Shown here in pieces: positions 10,802 to 23,191 of a stretch of DNA of 64,000 nt. The DNA lies in NCBI GenBank assembly GCA_025890175.1, contig JANPYM010000001.1:3258490-3322489 (forward strand), given 5' to 3'. A program made the position numbers and the translations under genes. This DNA comes from Ciborinia camelliae (taxonomy: Eukaryota; Ascomycota; Leotiomycetes; Helotiales; Sclerotiniaceae). The notes below the pieces were generated by a model. The model saw only the letters and a list, made by a program, of their open reading frames with translations, made no database searches and had not been told where the DNA came from. The first letter of the stretch is position 1, and each line of letters begins with the position of its first letter.

Positions 10802-12116
10802 GGTCTCATCATTTATGCACGCCCGACACAAGAATGGCGGGGTATATGTCGTAACTCATGCTTCAACTGTGTATTATATATTGGCTGACGTTTGTCAAAT
10901 CTGAAAACGGCGGCGAACATATTTTCTTTCGTCTTTGTCATCCTCTTACAGGAGTGAGCCTAATCAAGACTACTGCATCTCTGATTGGATGAAATGTGAA
11001 CAAGGGAATTAATACAGAAGCTCATAGCATGCTTGATCACACTTCTGAGGTCTTTCTGGAATATTCATTAGTTTTCCCATGACACTTGATCAATGAAAAG
11101 TCTGGAAATTTCGCATGTTGACATTGAATCCAAGATATTGTCATACATAGGCCCTGCCTACAGTGAATGACATGCTGTACTAGTACGGCTAGCACCCTTA
11201 TATAAGGTAGTGATCTAGAAGAGGTCCTTTCCTCTTCAGCATAGTTCTTTTATCAGATTACAGATCCTGAAGCTATTCCCACATGCCCTAGGTGACGTGC
11301 ATGACAGATATTCCAAGTTCGGTGATTGAATAAGAATATCTCAACCCACGAGAGACATTGTCTAGCCGCAATTGGAGAGTATTAACTCTAATGAATTTGA
11401 ATAGCTTATATGAATTACCAATACCAAGGGCTCTTTTAGATGTTAAAATCCGTCTAATAATCCCCCCTTTTCCACAAAATAACCTGCGTTTTTCTATTCT
11501 AATCGCCTGATAAGTCTTACACGAATTTTATATAACAATCCGCATTTAATGAAATTTCTAGTAGGGCCTTAATAAGTTCTTTCGGAACTTTCCTAAATAT
11601 TCACATTTCTATTTTATTTTATATAATACGAAATAGAAAGAGGTGTTGAAGCCTACCTAGGTACAGGCACCATGTACTGTGGTGGGGAAGTGGAGGTAGG
11701 AGCTAGTCCCAATGTGGCTAAGGGCGGGGTAGCACTAATATAGAGCTCTTCGTAGAGCCTCTCCTCTCTTTCAGTACAATCTAACCTAACCTTGCTACCC
11801 TGAAAGGAGGCATTCTCTTAACAGAATCGGTATTTATATATCGGTATTTACACAACGGAGCCGATACATCAAAAAATCTAAATTATAGGACTTCTCAGCT
11901 TTAATTTCATTTTAAGTTATACTTCTTTTTATAAAAGCTAATAATAATTCCAAGCGGATGGATTTAAAAGCCTTCCTTTTTTTGAGCGGACTTGTACTAT
12001 AGCGGAATCCGATATGGCATAAAACAGCGGATTATTTAGCTGAATCCGCTGTTTTTCGACATCCGAAGTTCCGAACGAGCCCCAACTCGGGTCATCCTTT
12101 TCGCTCACATAGACTA
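10802..12116. other. intergenic, AT-rich
   Basis: This lies between the tail-end of the P450 and the start of the hydrolase. It holds promoter sequence for the hydrolase (minus strand) and then AT-rich sequence with no supported gene. Near 11450-11640 composition is very AT-rich, with TATATAA tracts. Confidence 0.4.
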
Positions 12117-13698
12117 TCAAGAACCAGTACCGTAAAACATCTTTACTGCAGCGCCAAGGCGAACATGGACTCTACATCGCAGGCCTCCCTCCATGGGCAA
12201 AGTAAGACTGTTCTTACTAATTTTCTCTTTCTGGTCAATGGGCAAAAATGTGCAGTGCTCCACTAATGTTCCAATAACTTGAGCAGCTACAACTTCCGCC
12301 ATCTTTTTTCCTAAGCAAGTCCGAGGTCCTCCATTGAATACTGGATACTCAAAAGCAGTCTTTGAAATCAGAACGCCATTTTCTAGCCATCTTTCGGGTC
12401 TAAATTCGTCAGCATCCTCACCCCAAGTTGATTTTGACCGATTCATTGCCCATGTACACCAAACAAGTACGGCATTCTTGGGAAGGAAAGTTCCATCAGG
12501 TAATGTAGTTGCTTGCTCGCATTGCTTGATTTCAAAAGGTACCGGTGGGTAAAGTCTTAAGGTTTCATAGAAGACAGCCATTATGTATGGCACGACTGTA
12601 GGTTGGTATGATGTGGATCTCCCAAATTGCCCCTCTTTGACTAGAGCGTATACTTCTTGGCGTACTTTATCCATTACGTTTGGGTTACGCATGAGAAGAT
12701 AAAAAGCCCAAGTTAAAGCTTGCGCGGTAGTATCACGACCTAGCAATCATTAGTTGGGGAATCGAAATATGTTCGTTTGATATGGTACATACCTGCAGAA
12801 AGGTAATTCAGAGCAGCGTCTGCTACCATTTGATGATCGGCTATCGAATCCAGTAAAGAGTGAATCAGACTGCCAGAGATAGAGTCCAAGGATCTTGGAT
12901 CGTTTGTGGTCTGCTTTTTCTCTTCTCGAGCAATAACTGCATTCGACACAATTTCAGCACCAAAGGCTTTAACCTTTGCTATTGAAGATCTAAAACGACC
13001 ACCAAATACCATTTCAGTGACCGGCCAAAGAGGGTTTTGAAACCTCTCACCAGTAGCTCCAGATGCGTATTCAAAAGCCAAAGAGAAAGGGTCGCCCGCA
13101 TGCATATCCATCTAACGAAATATCAGTAAACAATTGCCGAGGGGATTTTGAGAATTAATATCCTTACATCATATGCCATCCGGCCCATGAGCTTCGTAGT
13201 CAATTCATGAAGCACAGCCTCCAGATCGATTATTTTGTCATATCTTTTGTATGAAAGAAGTGTAAGCTGTGTCACAGTCTCTCCTAGATACTTTGGAAGT
13301 GCAACATCGGTAAGAACCTTCAAGTTTGCAGCATTCAAGAAATTCAAACCAGCTTTTCGTTGCACCTTCCATAGATCTCCATCGGCATTAATGATACCAT
13401 TTCCTAGCACTCTTAGTATCTCCACACACAAGACATAATAGCAAAATCCTTACCAAACAAATCCCAAGACCTCTTTTTGAAAAAGGCCCCTTTCGCAAAA
13501 ATCCCTTCATTCTTCAAAACATACTCCAGATTTTTCGGATCATTTATCACCACACCGGGTGGTAATGATGGGACTGAAATCTCAAATGTCTCGAACCCAA
13601 ATTTCCGTTCACACTTGACGAACCACGAGAATAACTTATGACGAGCTTGAAGGAAGAGAATACCATTCCCAACTATTGGTAATGTATTTGGTGGTCGT
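12117..13698 (-). CDS. cytochrome P450 (CYP52/CYP86-clan style), N-terminal exon not resolved
   Basis: Four exons can be joined in frame on the minus strand: 13698-13454, 13403-13168, 13111-12793 and 12739-12117, separated by introns of 50, 56 and 53 nt. They encode about 474 residues. They begin at the proline-rich hinge (RRPPNTLPIVGNG) and include the C-helix W-x-x-x-R region (DLWKVQRK), the I-helix AGRDTT (split by the last intron), the K-helix ETLR, and the haem loop FNGGPRTCLG with the ligand Cys. The sequence resembles fungal fatty-acid or alkane hydroxylase-type P450s; the exact CYP family is not assignable here. The usual N-terminal membrane anchor (about 45 residues) is missing from this model. 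An acceptor with a good CTAAC branch site lies at 13699-13700, so an upstream exon is expected, but no ATG exon in the right phase was found. The 5' end may be damaged. It is divergent from the 14.4-kb gene. Confidence 0.85.
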
Positions 13699-14422
13699 CT
13701 GGATGGTTGGTAAGGTTAGTTGAGGACCAGCTTGCCATAGATAGAAAACAGGGAGGTAGTGCGTGCATGTTGAATATCCTGAGAAGGTATCATCAAAGGC
13801 CAAGAAGAGCAAACGAATGTATCTTGGTACAAAGTATCGAAGCTGTTTCTTCTTGAGAGAGTATTCCGGGTAATCTTCCTGGTAGGTAATCTTCACGGTA
13901 CACAAACCAAACTCGTGATCTCGTGCCAAGTTCGTGTCACTCACCTCAAAGATTTCCCATCCCTCTTGATTTCCGACCGTTTGAACAAAGAACTCGACAG
14001 ACAAATCGCGACCCCAATTGATACAATTACCAAGAGATACATTTTGTCTCATCTATTTCGACGTCGAACAAAGGACCATATTCATGAAAGATGTGGTGAT
14101 GCAATATTTACACGAATAATAATGGAATGAAGGAATCAGGATTAAGTTTACCCAAGAAGGTTTCGTTGCTACAATCAATGATGCTTTGTGTTAGCGTCAC
14201 TGCCTAGGTACTAGGATAAAGCCTCATAGGAAAGTACTTTGGAAACAAGACACACCTACTTACTACCTACCTTATTTAAATTACACGACATTCTGCATTT
14301 CTTTCATTCATTCATTCATTCATTCGATTGACGAAGATACATCTCTTTTTCTTCATTCCTCGAAATCCGTACATCTGTACAATTGAATTGAAAACACAAG
14401 AAGGAAAAAAAATACAACAAAA

Positions 14423-15634
14423 ATGGTTCTTATCTGCCCACGGATTCAATTCTTCGAGGTTGATGATCAACCCTGGTTCGTATGCCCTTGGCAGCAGAAG
14501 ATATGCCCCTCTTGCTCCTCCATCTCCCCCACCTCCGCCTTCATCCCATTCCCTCTCTGCTCCCTTAACTGACATCTCCATCACCCAGGTTCCCCCAATA
14601 CCTCCGTCAAAAAGTCCAATCCTGCCTAACCGTCTGCTGGACCTTCCGCGTCCCCCTCATCCAACCCTCTTCCCCCGCCCAACTAGTGGCTACAACACTC
14701 TGCCGCATTCTCTCCGACGATGTCACGACCTACACCTACGTTGATTTCTGTGCCGGCGCCGGAGGTCCCACGCCTTATATCGAAGTTTATATGAATGCGC
14801 AATTGAAATCCTCCTCTGCCTCCTCTACCTCTGCCCCCAGTCCTTCAAAATCCTCATTGATAGACACCCATGAAGCCTCATACGCCGAAGTTGCAGCCAC
14901 GCCAACAGAAAAAACAGATGGACTTACCAGTCACTCGCCAATTCCTGTTAATGAGGATGAGCATGGCGAGAAAGATGGAAAAGTAAAATTCGTATTGACG
15001 GATTTACATCCACATATACCCGATTGGACAGCAGCCTCCAAACGCAGCGAGAACCTCTCTTTTGTCGCAGAATCAGTTGATGCAGCGAATGCCCCAAAGG
15101 ATTTATTGAAGAATATCAATGGCAATACAGATGGAGAGATCAAGGTATTTCGGTTATACAATTTGGCATTTCATCACTTTTCGGATGAGTTGGGAGGTAG
15201 GATATTGAGGAATACGGTTGAGACTGCGGATGGTTTTGGGTAAGTTATTTCCATCTTTTCTTCTCATATCTTCCCTCTTTTCCATAGCCAAAATCTAACA
15301 TAACCCCCTCTTCAGTATATTCGAACTCCAAGAACGTACCATCTCCTCCCTACTAACCATGTTCGCCATGGGCATAATGATGCTGTGCGTAACGCCCTTC
15401 TATTTCTGGCGTTCACCCGGCCATCTATTCTTCACATACATTATACCTATTATCCCATTCGTATTGGTTTGGGATGGAATTATTAGTTCGTTGAGGACGA
15501 GGAGTGCAGAGGAGGTGGAAGCCTTGATGAACACCAGTGGTGGAAATACGGCAGGCTGGAAGATGTTGAGTGGGAGGGAGAGACATACTTGGCCGACGGG
15601 GTATATGACTTGGGTTATGGGGGTTAAAAATTAA
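14423..15634 (+). CDS. conserved fungal methyltransferase-like membrane protein
   Basis: Three exons, 14423-14475, 14589-15239 and 15316-15634 (introns 113 and 76 nt), give 340 aa. The small first exon encodes MVLICPRIQFFEVDDQPW. The second intron has a textbook GTAAGT donor and CAG acceptor. The block YVDFCAGAGGPTP (about residue 76) and the later LTDLHPHIPDW resemble motif I and the acidic loop of SAM-dependent methyltransferases. NLSFVAESVDA, FRLYNLAFHHF and GFGIFELQERT fit the same fold. The C-terminal part has two hydrophobic segments (MFAMGIMMLCVTPFYFW and a stretch around FFTYIIPIIPFVLVW), so it is probably membrane-bound. I recognise this as a conserved uncharacterised family of filamentous fungi; no substrate can be named. 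It shares a ~700-bp divergent promoter region with the P450. Confidence 0.85.
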
Positions 15635-15829
15635 AGGGTGATGGGAGAGGTTGCCATCTGCCTGCAACTTATGTGTTTTGGTTTCTTCAGTTGTGCTTTC
15701 TTACGTAACAGGCAGTTAGGATGGAATACCTTGGTGAGCTTTCAGAAGGGATAAGATAATTGGATATAGGTAATCGGCGAATTGTTCATATTGTTTGTTT
15801 GTCTTGCTCATTCTTATATATGTGTTACT

Positions 15830-18501
15830 TTATTCGGGAATGAATCCACCACCCATGTCATCTTCATAATCCTCATCTGTATATGTATCGCTCAACTCGC
15901 TATCCTCACTCTCCATAATCTCATCCTCTTTCACAAACCCGCCTTCTTCTCCCTCATCTGCATCCCCATCCTCTTTCACAAATCCACCTTTTTCCTCTTC
16001 CGCTTCCCCTTCCCTCCCATTCTCAACATCCTCATCCTCGCCCCCAAAAGCTTCTTTCACAAATCCACCCTCTTCCCCTTCTCCCCCATCCTCAACATCC
16101 TCATCCCCACGCTCATCCCCCACACCCCCCTCACCATCCACCTCCCCACGCCCAAAACCATACCCAGCAATCCTCTGCACAATCCTCAACGCCAGCAACC
16201 ACCTCCTCCAAACCCTCAGCATCCTCTCCTCCCTCTGCTCTTGTACCTCCCTCTCCCTCTCCTCCCTAATCCCCTGCACAACCGCCTCCACCGCCTCCGC
16301 ATACTCCTCCGCCACCACAACGCCCTGAAAAATCGCCGACCCATGTCTCCCCTTAAACACAAACCCCGTCAACGCCGCCGCAAAATCCACGCCCAATAAT
16401 TTCGCCGCATGCATTGATTCCGGCGCCGGGATATGCGTGCCGCCTGCGGGAACCATCGATGGTACATAGAGATCGATATTGCCGAAAGAGTTTTTCGGGA
16501 CTCGTCCATGGACGATCGGGGGTGCGATGAAGAGTTCGGTTTGCGCTTCCGTGTAGAGGTTTGTGCCTGGTCGTTCTTCTCTGTCTCTTTCTTGTTCTTC
16601 TTCGTCGAGGAACATATCGTCTCTTCTCGTCTTTCGGGGGGCCACGGTTTTGATGGGTTGTTCGCCCATCTTTATTTCTCGCCCGAGTCGATACCATGCA
16701 TCTGCGCTCTTGCATATCTTGACATCTTTTCGTCGATATACATTTTCTAATTTCTTCTTGCTCCCTGCACTTGCGCCCGCATTTCCCGTCGCCACTTTCC
16801 CGCTTTCCCTCTCCGCAACGATGACTTCGTTCCGTCGGAGATGGCGCTCGAGTGCATAGATCGGATGATCCTTAAAATCCTGCACGTTTCGCGGCATTGG
16901 TTCTCGAGCCTCAAGAGCTGCCAATTCCCCATCTTCGATTTGTTCCACGTCCGTCTTCCAATCACGGGAATAATGATGCAGCACTTTACCCCACCATTCT
17001 TGACCTCCGGCCGTAGATTCGACCCTCTGCTTGCGGGTTTTAGAGTTCGGAGCTTTGGCGTATCGACGAGTTACATCGCGGGCGGATGAATTGGAGGAGA
17101 AGGCTATGATGTAGGAAAGGGCATTTTCTCTGTCGATCAGGGGTGGTTCAAAGGAGCGGGGTTTAGAGATTGTTTGGGTTACGAGGGGGTCGATGGGTAT
17201 CCATTTTTGGTGCGCGGAGTCAAGGACTTCGAGCCAGAAGATGGGGAAAGGGGATTCCCGAATGGGTTTGGGTTTTGGGGTTGGTCGGGGTAAGGGGGCG
17301 GGGCTGATGGTGGGAAGATTGTAGGCAGAGGCGCTGGGGTGGCCGAGTCGGCTGCGTGGGTTGGAGAGGAAGGTTGAGTTGCTCGGGCCGGGTGAAGAGA
17401 CGGGCGGAGGCTGGATGGTTGGTTTGGGTTTGGGTTTGGGTTTGGGTGGTTTTGGCATGGATGGGCCGCCGGTGGTGAATGATAGGGGTTGCAGTGAACA
17501 GACTAGCCGAGTTTCCACATTTGCACTTCGTAATAATGCGCAGAATAGCTGTGCTCCTATATCTCTAGAGCCTTTCAGTTCCGTTGCCGCCTTTTTAAAA
17601 TCCGAAATCTCATATGAATCATCTGCATCATCCGGTAATTTATACTATACACCTTGCTGTCAGAAGTAGTTTCGTCCATCAACGTGAGCAATCTTACATT
17701 TTTGATATCATCCTCATCATCTGCCCACAGTGCCCTCCTCATACCCCTCTTCGTAATCTGAAACTTCGTTCTCCACATAACAGCCACCATTTCCAACCCC
17801 CTTTTCAACGAATCCGCTTGGCCAAACTGTGATAGATCCTCTCTCGGTTTCAAGAATGTCAACATCTTATTATTCAGAAGTGGTCGCAGAGAATCTTGAA
17901 CAACGGAATCATTACACCACTTATTTCTCCTATCAACGTAGGACAATAAACATAAGAGATGTAATTTATGGATCTCCAATCGAAGAGCTTTGTCAGCTTT
18001 AGTTATAGCTTTACGTCTAGGGGTAGTGGCTTGACGTTGGGGTGATGGTCTGGTAAGAGTTAACTCTAAATCACCTGATGGTTCATCGTCATTGGTGTTG
18101 AAATTGATGTTTTCCCAATCGATTTCGACATCAGGATCGCTTTCCGACGATTCTTCATCAGAATCTCTATATGCTGTTTGCTTAGGTGTGTTTGTATCCC
18201 CATCCGACCTCTCATCATCAAAGTCTTTTGATACCATGATGATATCCTCAAATTCCACATCCTCTTCCCCATCTTCATCTTCGTCATGTGACTCCGCCAC
18301 AGAAGTTTTAGATGGCCCTGCTCCTGATGCAGCAACTGCAGCGCCTCGTGTGCTCACTCTCCGTTTCTTCAGAGGTCTTTCAGAGGTTTCTGCTTGGGCT
18401 GGTAAGGCTTCCGCCAACATAGCCCGGTAAACATCAGGGACGGCATTCTGAATTGGCGCCTTCCCTTTTCCCTTCGGTCTTTCCCTCGTTTTCGGAGGCA
18501 T
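15830..18501 (-). CDS. rad4: DNA repair protein Rad4/XPC
   Basis: Two exons, 18501-17698 and 17644-15830, are joined over a 53-nt intron (GTAAGA donor, CTGAC branch) in phase 0, giving 872 aa. The N-terminus is basic then acidic (nuclear, disordered). Next comes the transglutaminase-fold region, beginning around ALRLEIHKLHLLCLL and running through KGSRDIGAQLFCALLRSANVETRLVCSL and ESPFPIFWLEVLD. The three beta-hairpin domains follow: HPIYALERHLRRNE (BHD1), VYRRKDVKICKSADAWYRLGR (BHD1/2) and RVPKNSFGNIDLYVPSMVPAGGTHI (BHD3). Rad4 recognises distorted DNA and starts global nucleotide-excision repair with Rad23. The last ~110 residues are highly acidic and contain three copies of GGFVKE. The gene is convergent with the 14.4-kb gene, 195 bp between stops. 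Confidence 0.95.
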
Positions 18502-19547
18502 TTCAGTTCTTGAGCTCTCGTTATCCCGATCCCAGTATATTTCGCAAGTTTAGTTTCCTATCCAATTTGGAATTTCACAAACTCATCGTCTGTTAAAGAG
18601 TGGTGGCAATATCTGAATCAGAGGTGTCGGACCTCATCAATATTGTTGATTGAATGATTGAATGTACGAAGCGCAGCTTATGCGAGACATTTTTATTTCC
18701 GGAAGGCCATTAAAGTTCCCAGTTATCTATTGAAATTGGGTATTAATACGAGGATATGATGAAGAGCCTTTGGGTATTGCAGTTCGCTGACGCCTGTTCA
18801 TCTTGGGGAAACTGGGAAATTGATTAGTAAGCACGCAAGTGACTGCTATTGAAGTGTGTACATATCAATAGATAACGTAAAAGTCGATAAACCCACACCC
18901 AAAACAACCATATAAATTTAGTAGGGTCATGCCGGGTTTTACCTTGAACTCCACAATTGGGAGCTCACCGGGGATACAAAAAAAGAATCAAAGCTCACCG
19001 TGAAACAACTACCAATTCGAAAGACATGCAAGCTTGCAGGCAGACAAATATTGATACAATCATTTGGCTAGCAAGAAAAAATATTACATCACTGGTACCA
19101 ACACCAAGCGGCGGTCCCATACTCCGCACCTGTTACCTACCACCTTTTGGACGATGGGAGTTTCGACCATAACATCAAGCTCACCGGGGGCAATGGGCCT
19201 ACCTCACCGGGAGCTTGTCTGCTCACATGAAAGTTGAAAATAATGATATTCTCGCAATATTTTTTATAGTGTTCAAAGAACCACGTGTAATATTGAATAT
19301 TAATAAGTATGCCTGATAAGTCTTCAACCGAGTTGTCCTTTAGAGATACGCTGTTGAGTCACTCTATCGTTTGTTTATCATTGAGTCATTGACACATATC
19401 TAGGTAGGTATACCCGGGGAATTTCACTTGCACCTTGTGTACTTCTTCTCATTACTTGCCATCCTAATATAGGAAATACACTTATTATCTGTAACCCACA
19501 CATCGTGTGCCTAATTGAAATCAAAAGCTTCAGCTATCTCTAACAAG
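18502..19547. other. intergenic; promoter of rad4 and a second CTCACCGGG motif cluster
   Basis: This contains the upstream region of rad4 (minus strand) and of F-box/ankyrin gene A (plus strand). Copies of the motif GAGCTCACCGGGG occur at 18961-18974, 18991-19005 (diverged), 19177-19190 and 19202-19216 (CCTCACCGGGAGCTT). No gene is supported. Confidence 0.5.
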
Positions 19548-21400
19548 ATGCCACTGTTGCATCTTCCTCCTGAGCTCGTTGAATCGATTTTGCTCGAATC
19601 TGTATTCGATCGCTCGATTAGAAGAGCTTTATCACTCAGGCTAGTGTGCCGTAAGATCTCACTTCCCTCCATTTCTAAAGTCTTCCTGCGACTGACAGAC
19701 ATTTAGAGCGATTCTCCCAAGAAGTTGGAGATTTACTTTTCAAGTGGCAACTACTGGATAATGAAACGGAGGATGTTGGAATCACTCCAGAAAGAGGACT
19801 GCAGTGGCATCATGGGAATTACTACAAGTCAAGTGAATTCTGGCGCTCGTACCTTGTTTACCGAGCTTTCAATATAGATGCCCGTCCAGATGGTCGCGTT
19901 AAAGCCCACAAAACGGTGAACTACATCCACAGGGTTGCGGAATCTATCTGCAAGGAGACCGGCGCCGACTTGGAAACGACAATAGAAGCTCTATGTGGGC
20001 TAAGTATGTACTGCAAATCTATTTTTGGGGAGAACTCCAACGGTTCGGTGATAGGGGAGCGCAATTTCGACCAATCTCTTTTATCCGCTGCGACCTATCT
20101 TAACCATGCTCCTATGGTGAGGAGGCTACTTCAAGATGGCAATTGCTTCCAAGAGGAGGGAGGTCTCTTTCCTTCATCAATGGGTCTCGCCGCAGTAAGG
20201 ATAATCTTTTTTAATTTCACACTACCCAATGTCTATCTCTATTTGTATATTTTATCTTGAACATTCTCTAAAATTTCTGATCCTGATTTCCCCCACAATT
20301 CCTTCTTTTCACATAAAAGACCTTGACGATAGGCAACGGCTGACTCCCCGACTTTATAGTGGGCAGGGAATCGGCAAATACTTAAAATTTTCCAGGATTG
20401 CTTTCAGGAACATTTACCTGAATCGGAAGGATCCGATGAAGATTTTATTCGATATACTTCGAAAGAAGTATTTAAATTCCACGTAACAGAAGAAGCGATC
20501 CAGGGAGCCGCAATTCGAGGCGACAAAGAACTGCTGTATATGCTTATATTCCCTGCTAACGGAACTGATCCTGAAATCACAGGGCTTCCCGATCAGATAT
20601 TTGGGCCAATGACCTGCAATACAACCAGGGCGCTTCGTCTATCCCTACGTGCTACGTATAAAATAGAAGTATATAAATATCTCAGAGACTTGACTTCAGA
20701 CGAACGGATTTCGAAAGTTAGCATGCTGGGGGAAAACTGCCGAATAGGCAACATCGAAATGGTTCGATTTCTCCTTGATTCAGGTGTCGACATCCGCGCA
20801 TATTCAGGTGACGACACCCGCACATATTCATACAGTGCACCGTTAGTTGAAGCCTGCAGAAAGGGCCACGAAGACCTCGTTGATCTCTTGCTAGAAAGGG
20901 GAGCTGATGCAGATTGCATGTTTAACGACTTTTCGGGGAGGGAAGGGGAGTGGAAATGGTTTGGGGGAAATGATCATCAAAAGATGGAAACTCCGATCAA
21001 CATAGCAGCTAAAGCAGGGAGCCTATCCATTGTCCGAAAGCTAATCGGTCACGGGACTGACTTGCGCCGTTTGGAAAATGGGTATGAGGCATTAAGATAT
21101 GCCGTGGAAAACGAACATACGGAAATGGTGAAGCTATTATTGGCATCAGGTGTTGATTTGGGATACTGGGGACAAAAGATATTCAGTAGTGCACATGAAA
21201 AGGGACTTGATTCCATGGTTGAGCTACTGGAATTGGAATATTTCAAGCTACCAGTTATCAAGAGAGCACAGTGGATGATGGTCGGAAATGGAACTATCTC
21301 TTACAAGGTTGGGGCGGACTGTATGGTTGAACCGCTGAAGCCACTTAGGAAATCCCTATTTGCAAATACACCGGCCTCAACTTCAAAAATAGCTGGTTGA
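19548..21400 (+). CDS. F-box/ankyrin-repeat protein, paralog A
   Basis: Exons 19548-19650, 19707-20194 and 20360-21400 (introns 56 and 165 nt) give 543 aa. Exon 1 plus the first codons of exon 2 form an F-box-like motif (LPPELVESILLE...LRLVCQRFSQ). The rest carries degenerate then clear ankyrin repeats: ENCRIGNIEMVRFLLDSGVDI, APLVEACRKGHEDLVDLLLERGAD, PINIAAKAGSLSIVRKLIGHGTDL and EALRYAVENEHTEMVKLLLASGVDL. The C-terminus FKLPVIKRAQWMMVGNGTI is closely shared with the gene at 30.3 kb, as is the position of intron 1. The 165-nt intron 2 is absent from the paralog. Such proteins are usually substrate receptors of SCF ubiquitin ligases; the target is unknown. Confidence 0.85.
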
Positions 21401-22300
21401 GGAAATCACCATCCAACAATAACTATACTAGCCTGTTTAATCTATGAAAATTAACCCCTAAAACCCATCTTACACCGTGATCAGTAAGGAACAGCCAAGG
21501 GTAAAATCATACCGGCCCAACTCATAGACTTTCGTGGTTAATCATAATGCTCATGCCGCATATTGACTTAAATTTCAAATCTCAACTTGAAATATCTCTT
21601 AACTTGAAGCCTCAGTTAGATCCCAACAAAGACTTTATGATACTTTCAACAAAGTAGTATCTTCAAAAGATTATAATTTTGTGCCATTGAGAAACAAGGC
21701 ATTTGACAACAAAATTCCTCACAAGTAACAGATCTCCACCCATCAACAATATTGGAGCTGGGTGTTCAATGATCCAGACTGCAATTTGAATTGAATCTTT
21801 TAATGTTTGAAGGGCTGTAGAACTTTTATCATGGTTAAATTGTTTCGATGGATTTATGATTTTACACAGTTTCAGTAATCCAAATGACGTTGATGTCTCC
21901 TGGACCGCCTTCAAATGTGCTTAAATTGTTCTGTCATCCCGACCGGGCTCATAATAATACCTCTGAATTCGTACGTCCTTATATATCATTACCAATAGTT
22001 CTGATTTGCCTCCGCTGTAGTGATCTGTGCAGCATCTACGATATCCAGCGTTGAAGTGAACATCTTTCGCTACTAACATCGACCACAACTCTCGTTGGTG
22101 GTCATGACGATGGGTTCTCCTGATGTCTCATTTATTGAATGAGAAGTCAACAACGGTCTTTAATTTTAAATGGCTCCTGATTATTCGCATATCCAGTTGA
22201 AGGCATTTGTATATAGTCTGAATGGTTTTGATAAATTGACATGATCGAAAACATCAATCTGACTTTAGTAGTATGGCACTGCCAAATGGGACCGCGTGCC
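21401..22300. other. intergenic
   Basis: Tail-to-tail interval between F-box/ankyrin gene A and the nitrilase-like gene. AT-rich, with no supported gene. A minus-strand open frame around 21663-21914 has no recognisable content. Confidence 0.4.
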
Positions 22301-23191
22301 TCACAATTTGCTTTCGTTCTCATTACCTCTCTTCAACGTATGGGCATAATGCCAATTCTCCCCCTCCATATCCATGCGCACCTTATATGCTTCTTCCGCA
22401 TCCTCCAAAATCTGCATATCCAGCTCTACAAAATTCATTCCCTCTTCTCGCCCCATCTTACCCATAGCCCCTTTAAATGGCACTGTAACCTGGCTAATGC
22501 CTAAAAACCCAGAATCTTCCTTGCCCTTCCCTTCAGGTGCTCCGGCATTACAGAACACAATGCCGCATGTGTTCTCGAATGCTCGCGACACCAACATGGA
22601 TTGAACAAATAATTCTTCAGAAAGGGGGTTCAGTGCCAATCCTGCGGGGGTACAATCGCTGAGAGTCCAGAATGTGGGGATAATGATGAGTTTTGCGCCT
22701 TGAGAAATGAGCTCCCGGAAAGCTTCGGGGAATGCGGCGTCCCAGCATATAAGCATGCCGACTTTACCAAGGGGAGTTTCGAAACTGGTGTGTGGGTCAT
22801 GGGTAGATGATGTTAGATGTGGGCGTTCGGGATGCCAGAGATTCTTTTTGGTGTAGGAAGAGAGGATTTTGCCTTCAGGGGAGATGAAGTAGGCAGTGTT
22901 GTGGAGGAGGGATGATTCGGGGTGGATGGTACAGATGGTTCCTGGGACGATGGATATTTTGAGTTCGGCGGCAAGGGATTGATAGCCAGAGAGGTATTTG
23001 GATGTGATATCGTGGTGACATAGTGAAAGAAACTCGGGTTCATCCGGAACCCATGAAGTGAGGTGGTATTCGGGAAGAACCGCAAGGTCACAGCCTTGAG
23101 AAGCAGCGTCTCTAATGAATGCTACTGCCTTCTCATAATTGTAATCTACAGCAAGAGGCTGGTTGAGATTATGAGCTTGAATTCTTGACAT
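22301..23191 (-). CDS. nitrilase-superfamily carbon-nitrogen hydrolase, start abutting a MITE
   Basis: A single exon of 296 aa from ATG at 23191. The catalytic triad of the family is visible: Glu41 (LAVLPEYH), Lys115 (SSYTKKNLWHPER) and Cys149 (GMLICWDAAFPEAFREL). A second conserved region, MLVSRAFENTCGIVFCNAG, follows. The family cleaves non-peptide C-N bonds (amides, nitriles, carbamoyl compounds); the substrate is not predictable. The N-terminus is odd. The family normally begins with a hydrophobic beta strand ending near the IQ of this protein (residues 4-5), but here only MSR precedes it. The base before the ATG (position 23192) is the terminal base of a hAT-like MITE. The gene may therefore have lost a few N-terminal residues or an upstream exon together with its promoter; the remaining frame is intact. 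Confidence 0.85.
   Translation of the reverse strand: MSRIQAHNLNQPLAVDYNYEKAVAFIRDAASQGCDLAVLPEYHLTSWVPDEPEFLSLCHHDITSKYLSGYQSLAAELKISIVPGTICTIHPESSLLHNTAYFISPEGKILSSYTKKNLWHPERPHLTSSTHDPHTSFETPLGKVGMLICWDAAFPEAFRELISQGAKLIIIPTFWTLSDCTPAGLALNPLSEELFVQSMLVSRAFENTCGIVFCNAGAPEGKGKEDSGFLGISQVTVPFKGAMGKMGREEGMNFVELDMQILEDAEEAYKVRMDMEGENWHYAHTLKRGNENESKL

Noticed and set aside
15782..16399. Plus-strand open frame of about 205 codons
   Set aside because: Antisense shadow of the acidic, Glu-rich 3' end of rad4.
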